A stretch of 64,000 nucleotides of DNA from Hippophae tibetana (taxonomy: Eukaryota; Streptophyta; Magnoliopsida; Rosales; Elaeagnaceae): the NCBI GenBank assembly GCA_037013495.1, contig CM072803.1, positions 57,177,627-57,241,626 on the forward strand. Direction: 5' to 3'. Made by a program: the position numbers and the translations under genes. Positions 56,220 through 64,000 of the stretch are shown one piece after another. Position 1 is the first letter of the stretch. Each line of letters begins with the position of its first letter. The notes below the pieces were generated by a model. It was given only the letters and a program-made list of their open reading frames with translations, was not told where the DNA came from and did no database searches.

Positions 56220-57875
56220 ATAACTTGAATGGTGAGGTTGGTGAGTCAAGATGTTAACAATCCCATAAGGAAGGATCCATTATTCAAAACAAGGGGTGAT
56301 TGCATAGCTTGTAGCTAGAAGCTCAAGGTACACATTTGAAACTTCTTCAAACACTTGGATACATGACTAGGATCACAATCCTCTTTCACCTCTTTCACTA
56401 AGGGAAAAATCTCAACTTGACTCTTGTCGACCTATTTGGATACTTCCTTAGACATCTATAATGAGGTTAAGCCCAAGCTAGTACCTTTTTTTTCAAGATC
56501 CTCGATAGCATGCATAGCCTTGAGAAATACATCCTTTCCTTTTTTCAAGTAAAAGATCACCCAATTGGCCTCATTATCAACCATAACAACCATCTTTATC
56601 ATCTTTTTGCTTTCATGATCCCTGGTTTGCACCACTTCATCCCTACAAAGGATGACCTCACACTTGTATTGATCATAGAGTCATGCTCGTTCCTTCTATA
56701 ATGCTAGCTTGATTTATAATTGTTTTCACCTCTATAGCATGCTTGAAATTCTATTTCTTCAAGGCATATGCTAAATGCCTATTTTCTCATTTAATAGCTA
56801 TGTCATTAAAAGATGCAATGAGTAGCTACTCACAAGGTTAGCACTTATAATTTCTTGGGAAAATTAAAGTGTAATATTTCCTATGCCTAAAAAAATGAAA
56901 GACTCCTTTATATAAAGGCATGTACGAAATCTTGGGACCTCAAAAATGAAATATGGATAGATAAGAGTCAACATCATTTAAATGTGTCATAAATTACACA
57001 TGCACCCAAATCCATAAATATACCTATTGACATTTGGTATTTTAAAAAAAGACACAACTTTTCATCCAAAACATTCATTTGTATTAAAATTGCTCATGAC
57101 ATGCAAAGAAAAAGGACAAAGAGGAAGTTTAAGCTTTAATACATAAATTAGTTCCAATTCAAATTCTTAAACATCCCTGGGAAAATTGCCAACATCAAGC
57201 ACATTCTCAACCCCAACATCTTCAGCCACTTTACCCCTCACCTCAACTTTTCTCATTGTCATGAGCTAGTGAGATTGTGAGAATCATAGGAATCTTAAGG
57301 ATCTTGTAGTAAAACTTGCCCAAACTCTTCTTTTTAGCCTCTTCTTTCAATGAGTTCATAGCCATGTTGTAATACCCGTATGAAGTTGATAGATCATGCA
57401 TGGCTTGCTCAAACTCAACCTAAAATTTATTTTCTATGTATTTGGCTTGTTTAGCTTTAAGGTAGACTAATTAAGCTTCTTAACTACCTAGGTGAGTTTT
57501 TCCTCTTTATCAATTACCTCCCCTTCTTAGTGTGTTTCTTGATCCATTTTCACGGCTAATCTTGACCTTGGAGAGGAATGGCTCTTTTTCTTCTTAAACC
57601 ATTTCTCCTTTAATTGCTCCATGCCCTTTACTTTGTGAAGGTCGTGCATAAGAAAAGCCTAAAAAAAGGAGGGTGAGGAATAGGTGTAAACTTGGACTTA
57701 CTAATAAGACCTACAACTAATTCAAAAGAAAAACATACCTTCAACATACATCTATTGACCATTATCGAAGGATTGGCTTCCCCACACAAGTTCTCTTGTT
57801 CTCTTTGTTTGGAAATACTGCAAAGATGCTCAATAATATGTATCATATTTGTTAAGATATTTACATTAATCATGT
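56220..57875 (-). pseudogene. decayed coding-like region, coiled-coil composition, unidentified
   Basis: The minus strand contains several open stretches rich in Lys, Glu and Leu, for example VVMVDNEANWVIFYLKKGKD, FLKAMHAIEDLEKKGTS and MEQLKEKWFKKKKSHSS, with frequent stops. The composition resembles the coiled-coil C-terminal part of the Transposase_28-type gag polyproteins of plant gypsy elements, but I see no diagnostic motif. It may belong to the same family as the fragment at 5690-6116. Confidence 0.35.
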
Positions 57876-57899
57876 GATATGCTTGCTAGTTTTTATTGA

Positions 57900-58894
57900 A
57901 TTGATTCAAATTTTTATGCACATGTTCATGATTGATTTTGGTGTGCTTATTGAGAGAAAATTTGTAGTGAGTTATGTGAGTTGATGATATCTACCAAGTT
58001 TTAGAATCTATTTGATCATCCTTTAAGGAAAAATCCTAAATAGTATTTAGCAAGAGAAATGATTTAGGCCTTATTTGGATCGATAGTCACCCATTTGAGC
58101 CTAACAAAGAACTATTCATATCTTTAACCCACATTTAATGCCTCACTAATAAGTATTACCTTTACCCTTGCACCTTTAGCTTGTATGAAAAAAAATTATA
58201 ATCATGTGTTGTGAAGTTATAATGTACCCCATAAAAAGAAAGAAGAAAAACTCACAACACAATTATCCCTCTAAAGAAAAAGAAAATAGAATTGAAAATA
58301 AGTTTGAGGGTATTGTGAAGTTATAAAAAAAGAGATTTGGAATAAAAAAATATGAAAAGAATGTCCAAAAAGGGTGCACTAAAATATCAAGTAAAAGCTC
58401 AATTGTAGTTAAAAAGTGCATGATGAAAAAAAAACTAAGTCGTGGAAAGACCCTAAAATGTTTTTCATTTATTGACCCCCATCACCTAAGCCTTACACTA
58501 CAACCATATAAAGTCCTTATTGATCTTAAGCTAAGTTCATATTTATATTAGTGGAGAGAGATGTGAAAAATAGCCTTATGAGACTTGTTCTAAGATTGAA
58601 TTGATTAGCATGCTCATATAGGTTGATTTCATGAGTGCATTGGATGATATCATGTGCAGCACACACACACGAATCAATTTCTCAAAAACCTTGCATATCC
58701 TTGTAGTGATGAAAGGTTGATTGATGAATAGATGAACCTATTTATCATAGAATTGTACAACTTTTGAAAGGGATAGTTTTCGTGAAATATGCATGTACTA
58801 ATATAAGTATACTTATGAATGTACTATCCAAGTTATTTTATTTAGTTATACTTGGCTTTACTTGAGGACAAGCAAAGAGTTAAGTTTGAGAGTG
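57900..58894 (+). other. 3' non-coding interior and polypurine tract of an Athila/Tat-like element
   Basis: The stretch carries features common at the 3' side of Athila/Tat interiors: a TTTGAGCC-type segment near 58093 and a CCTAAGCCTTACACTACAACC segment near 58487. It ends with CTTGAGGACAAGCAAAGAG, then TTAAGTTTGAGAGTG, the polypurine tract, directly before TGATGACTC. Confidence 0.7.
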
Positions 58895-60410
58895 TGATGA
58901 CTCTATGAAAATAGAGTCATTAGCGCACTTTTTTACTTAATATTTACTTGTTTCATTCAATAAATAGTATTTTTTGTCCAAAATATTAAAATATAAACTT
59001 TTTAATGAAAAAGAGTGAAAATATAATTTTTGGAAATTTTGGGATTTTTCTGGATTTTTTATGAATTTGTAACGTATGACCAATCAAGAGCTACCATGTG
59101 GCATGCCATATAGGCAGAGTAGCTGATTGGGCAAGCCACACAGATGCCACGCAGGCACGAAGAATGAATCACGTCGTGTCGCGTGTGAGGAGGAAGAAAC
59201 ACATGCCACGTGTCAACACGACGTTCAATCCAAGTTCAGCAATCGGTCAACACGTCATGCCATGTCATTACACCCTTGTGCCACACCATTCGTTTCCTCG
59301 AATCATATCGTGACATATGTCACTAACTAAGCGAGCGTTGACTCTAACCGGCCTCCCCTTCCACACGTCACTCCCTGTTTGCCCAAAGAAATTCCCCTAC
59401 CACGTGTCGCGCTTTGATTGGTTGAATTGTCAATTTTGCTTGTTTTGATCGTAGCCTTTGATTTGAAGCTGATTGGATAGTCCATATCGCACCTGAGCTT
59501 TATTTAAGCCTATAATCACTTTACAAACCCCAATTGGCCTCCATTAGCATAATTTTAGTCATTAGCATAATCACTCAATATTGGTGGAGATTCAAGAGGA
59601 AATTAATACTACAATTCAAGAGATTGATTGTATTTCTTTTTCTACATTTTTTTTATCAATTTTATGTTTTTTTTTATGAAAAATATGAGCTTTATGAACA
59701 CAATTATGTGTAATTAATTTATTAATTTAGGGATCTTATGAATCCAATTTTCAACATGTGATGATCTAAAATTTTACCCCAATTATAGTTATAATTTAAT
59801 TATATTATTTAATCTGATTTTTATGTTATTAATTGTTTGGTCAATAATTTATCTATAGAGGTGATTAAATAGATTTGAGAGAATTATTTAATTGTTTATC
59901 TCAATTAAATAAAATGCATAGTTTCTAGGCAGAGATGTATGATTCTTATGTATGTGATTCATAATTGATGAACTTAATGAGTAGTATATAATTTAATTGG
60001 CATGAGAATATGATTACATTAATTACTATATGGTGTGTAATTTACTTGAGAGAGAAGTATATGCTAGATTAGATTCAATTGATCATGTAATTAATTAATA
60101 ATTACATTGAGTGATTTTAGCGATTCACATATTTAGAAAATTGAGGGATTAAGTATTCTTGAATATTTTTTCATATATCTTTTTAGTCACAAAATTTGAT
60201 TTAATTAATTATTGTTATTTACTTTTAGTTATTTTAATTTTGCTTACTTAAAATATAAAAACACTAAAAAAATTGATTTTTATTATTTTTAGTTTTAAAA
60301 ATTTGTTTATAATAAAATAATTCATGTGAAAACAATCTTTACTTATAAATAATAACATGTTTATTTCACGTACAATTTGTGTGCGGATAAATAATCTATG
60401 GTTAATGTTG
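58895..60410 (+). repeat. Athila/Tat-like LTR (about 1.5 kb)
   Basis: Begins TGATGACTC right after the polypurine tract. It has a GC-richer U3 block (59090-59420) with repeated ACGTGTC/CACGT words, a TATA-like TTATTTAAG near 59502, and a long AT-rich U5. The end is estimated at the ACGTACAATTTGTGTGCGG segment near 60395, which resembles the usual end of such LTRs. The short frames over 59098-59330 are composition effects. Confidence 0.6.
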
Positions 60411-62880
60411 TATATAATCTTACATATAACCTAATATATATTACCTATTAATATTTATTCTTTTTCCCTCTTTTAAAACCTTTTCATATTTTATAAAAAT
60501 AAAGATATGTATGTGATCTACATGATCACATTTTTAAATTTTCTTTTTTGCATTTTATTATATTTTATACTCTATTTTTTACTTTTTTGTGAAAATCATC
60601 GGGGCAGTCCAAAATTGGTCTAATCTAAAGATGATCATGAATAAACCAATAAGATCATTAGAATAATATTGAATATATGCTAATATTATTTTAAAACCAT
60701 TAGCTCTGACCTACTCGATTGTACTGTAACATTAGAATACTAATTAATAAAATAATCCCTAATTAGTTTAATTATATATTTAATTAAACACAACCGATTG
60801 CCAAGAAGATGCCACGCCCTAACCCTAGAAAGTTGAAGTTCATTGGATAAAGCTTTCTTTTATTATTTTATAAAATTTAAATTGAAAAGGTACCACTTTA
60901 TGTTTGTCTTTTCATTGATTAGTGCGGTGGATTAATTTAAGGTATTTTTATATGTAGAAGATTGTAATATTAGGCTAGCTTCATCGTCATACGTGTGTAG
61001 GCTTAGCATTTTTGTTTAGTAGATTGTTTTATTTATTTATTTTGTCCAAGTGGATAATATTAATAAATAATTATGAAGTATAATTAATGATTAAACAAAG
61101 AAAGCCCAATGCATAGTATTTGCCCGAAGATTAAAGCCCTAATCTTCTTTCCTGGATGGAATAAAAAAGGATTGCTACTGCGGAATTGCTCATGATACCT
61201 AACCAATGCTAGTTACAATTTAACACACTGATTTATCTTTTCATTGCCTAACAGTAATTCTAGCTCCGTGAATTCCAAAGGACATTGATAAATAAAAAGC
61301 AAGATTTAGATTTATTTTTGAATTACATTTTTTTTTCTACAAATCCTCTAAATTAATAGTTATTTATTTTATATTTTGAATAAATATCACAAAAGTTATT
61401 TTATTCATTATTTAGATTTAGATCTAGGATAATAATTTCTTAACCTAAATCTAATTTATGGTCATGAGGTTGTGCATGTTTTGTCAATTTTTTTTCTAGA
61501 TCTAAGATTATTATTAAAAGTTTTGTTTCAGTTCAAAAGTTAAAGAACATAAATTATTAAAGAATAATTTTTGTTAAATAGTTTATCAAATTATTAATTA
61601 AAAGAACCAAACTTAAATAGAGATTATAAAGAATTAAAGAAAAATGCTCTAAAAAATTTAGTCCTTAAATCACAAATATATTGTAACTATTTTATGAAAT
61701 TTTTGATAGCTTAATGTATTTATAATTTTTTTTTTATTTACATAGTATTGTTGTGCTTTTATTCTCATTCAATAATATTTATTTTAAAAATTAATAGTTA
61801 GGGTTGCTCAGGTGCCATGATATCATCGTTATTATGTGCTTCTGAAATGGGATTCAGAGCTTCAAATCAATAATGAAAATACTAATATTAAAATAAAAAT
61901 GCAACAAGTACTTTAGCTATATTCGAGTAAAAGTAGTCTATTCAATTTATTATTATTTTTAAAAATTTAACCATTTCATAAAAAAAATATAGCATAAAAA
62001 TAAATAAATAAATAATTTTAATATTTTATTTTATTTTTTATTAATTTTATAATCATAACTATTGTTTTATTAAAGATAATTTGTGTAGTTAATATTTCAA
62101 TAACATTCAAAACAAAAGGAAGGAAAATTAAAAAGAAATGAAAAATTGGTGGTATGTGACATGGCATTACATTTTCCTCACAAAAATGCTTCAAAAAATA
62201 AAAAAAGGTTAAATTGTTTTAATTAATAATATACATAAAATAAAATAGATATTTTATACACTATTTATAAAAAAATATAATAATAACAATATTATTACTT
62301 AATTAAAATATAAGAAAAACTCATTATATAAAAATTTCATATCCTTTTTGGGTTGCTTGCTACCCTTTGTTAATAGGGGTCGGCGAATATGTAATGACTA
62401 GTTTCCTTACCAATTATGGGTAGATGATGGGTTAATTAAGGTTAAAAGATTGGATCTTTTATAAATTCTACTCTCCTTTCTTATTTTCTTAGCTAGAATT
62501 TTGGAAAAACTTTGCACATTTGGAAATTAACTTCCCTCCGTTCAGAGTCTATTTTTCTTTTAGTACTAGGTTCAAGAAACAATTAGCATCTACATAATGT
62601 GGGATATCAAAGAGAAGTTTCTCTCATATTTCTCAAGTTAGTGAAAATAAAGTATATTAAGTGAGGTTATGATGAGAGATAAAATGTATGATTGGTTAGT
62701 GGAGAGCGACATCATTTTAGAAAAAATACTCTCAATATTGAAATGAGTACCTCATTTCGTTTCACAATTAGCTTGAGTGATTGTTTGATTTTTGTGAATC
62801 ATGTTTGTGAGAGCAAAACTATGTTCTTGAGTTATGAGTACTTAATACAATTTTTACTAGTATAATTTCATGCTGTAGTA
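60411..62880. other. AT-rich stretch without recognisable genes
   Basis: I see no open frame of note, no repeat with a second copy in the window, and no RNA gene. TAAATAAATAAATAA-type simple sequence occurs near 62000. Confidence 0.6.
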
Positions 62881-62882
62881 GT

Positions 62883-62990
62883 GTTCAGTGTGTTAGTTGA
62901 GTGTTGCAAGGTTGGAACATGGTGCGTAGGTGAACAACCTATATGTTTATGTTCTGTGTGTTAGCTAAGTGTTGTAGGTTGCAACATAAA
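62883..62990 (+). repeat. 68-bp direct duplication
   Basis: GTTCAGTGTGTTAGTTGAG at 62883 and GTTCTGTGTGTTAGCTAAG at 62951, each followed by GTTG-A(G)GGTT-G-AACAT. There are two copies only. Confidence 0.6.
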
Positions 62991-63439
62991 TGCATATTAG
63001 GAGTTTGTACCATCAGTAACATCATGTGGTGATAGAGCTCTAGGGATGAGCTTGGATCTACTTGAGTCAGGTATTGTCCAAGCAGTAAGAGAAAGTAGCA
63101 TAAGTAGTTAGGGTAAGAGTTTCGATTGATAGAGATATTTGCATTTATATTAGTCTATTTAGTTGTATCTATTTATTTTATTTTATTTGATTGTTTGCCA
63201 TTGAGTGTTTTCCGTAAGAATCCAAGGATGTCACCATATATGCAGAGATTCTATGTGGCTTTACCTCATTACATATTGTGTAATGTATGTTACATGTTGT
63301 GAGAGAGCAATCATCATATACCAAATATGTTCCCATATATGAGGTTTAACGTGATTGGAAATCTTTCATAACGTTTTTTAGTATGTATGTCTGATTCACA
63401 TACTGTCTGATGTTTTCCATATATATGCATGTTAGTAGC

Positions 63440-63615
63440 ATGGATAGGAACCTGTAAGGCACATTGTCACTAATGTGTTTACCGTATATTTATCTTTCTT
63501 ATCTGTTAGTTGTTTTTATTATGTGTTGAATTAAACATGTTGCTTTATACTTCTGCTATACTATCTTCTTAATACACGTTGTGATGCCTACTTGGCTGAG
63601 TTAGAATAGAGCTCA
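63440..63615 (+). repeat. dispersed repeat, second copy of 45090-45255
   Basis: Same order and orientation of shared words as listed for the first copy. The last 400 bases of the window show nothing further that I can name. Confidence 0.65.
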
Positions 63616-64000
63616 AGATTTCATAGGTTACTATTTCCATCCCTTCATCTAAGTCCTAGATGCCTATTTGGGTTGGAAGAATAATTGACTAATATGGAAA
63701 TATTTCTATGTATTGAACTCTTAGTTGGCATCATGTGGTCACCTTTTTTCAAGCTTAACCTCATGGGTGCTCAACTCTAGAGCTCTATCTACACATGCAC
63801 ACATATTATATGTATGTGCCCTTTGTCATCAGTGGAATGAGGTGTTGTTGTTCTGTGAGGTTATTTATCTCATGAATTTTTTTTGTTTGCATGTTTCCTG
63901 ATTTCTTGTTCATATATATCTCTTTTTCACTACTTCTTTGTTTTGCATGTTCCATATTTCCTTATTCATGCCTAATTATTTAATCCTTTACTAGTATTCT

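Noticed and set aside
59098..59330. Two plus-strand frames of 67-71 codons
   Set aside because: They overlap each other in the GC-richer U3 of the Athila/Tat-like LTR and show no domain.
1..64000. tRNA or rRNA genes, and integrated plant pararetrovirus sequence
   Set aside because: No cloverleaf-like segment or rRNA sequence was recognised, and the reverse-transcriptase and protease fragments all fit Ty1/copia or Ty3/gypsy order and motifs. A tRNA scan would be needed to exclude a tRNA gene fully.

Overview
The window is AT-rich nuclear DNA from a flowering plant, most likely a eudicot. The evidence is spliced genes with GT-AG introns, plant Ty1/copia and Ty3/gypsy retrotransposons using the plant initiator-tRNA-Met primer site, an En/Spm (CACTA) transposon, and one low-copy gene carrying a miR2111 target site. 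I cannot name the species. Nothing bacterial, organellar or viral was recognised.

Layout. 1-3.5 kb: the only convincing host gene, an intronless-CDS F-box/kelch-repeat gene on the minus strand (CDS 1302-2561) of the TML/HOLT type, with a probable 5'UTR intron and promoter to about 3.52 kb. 3.5-9.7 kb: decayed repeats, including two tandem duplications (164 and 196 bp), a SINE-like head, and a gypsy gag fragment lying between 256-bp inverted repeats. 9.7-27 kb: three copies (A, B, C) of one long-terminal-repeat family; the 5' half of a copia element on the minus strand (10.84-13.42 kb); and a hAT-like non-autonomous element with an 8-bp target duplication (16.65-17.13 kb). Copy C is interrupted by a complete 5766-bp CACTA transposon (19564-25329) with a TTT target duplication. 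That transposon carries one spliced gene joining an En/Spm-type transposase-related region to a Ulp1-like cysteine protease. All its splice sites and phases work, and the reading frame is broken by only one TAG.

27-40 kb: coding-poor DNA holding a 6.5-kb LTR element (30084-36591) whose interior encodes nothing recognisable and contains three tandem arrays. 40.1-45 kb: a minus-strand Athila/Tat-like gypsy remnant with gag, protease, the start of reverse transcriptase, and integrase. 45.4-47.3 kb: the 3' half of a plus-strand copia element. 48.0-52.75 kb: a complete but decayed minus-strand copia element with matching flanking duplications, a canonical primer site, and one LTR collapsed from 295 to 60 bp. 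53.1-55.7 kb: a plus-strand gypsy remnant (gag, RNase H, integrase), then a 4 x 110-bp tandem array. 57.9-60.4 kb: the 3' end and LTR of another Athila/Tat-like element. 60.4-64 kb: AT-rich DNA without recognisable genes.

The regulated host function here is the F-box/kelch gene, which the shoot-to-root miR2111 system would be expected to repress. The rest is a nested transposon landscape. Its most informative piece is the nearly intact single-gene CACTA element, with palindromic subterminal arrays and a long hairpin in its 3' non-coding part.
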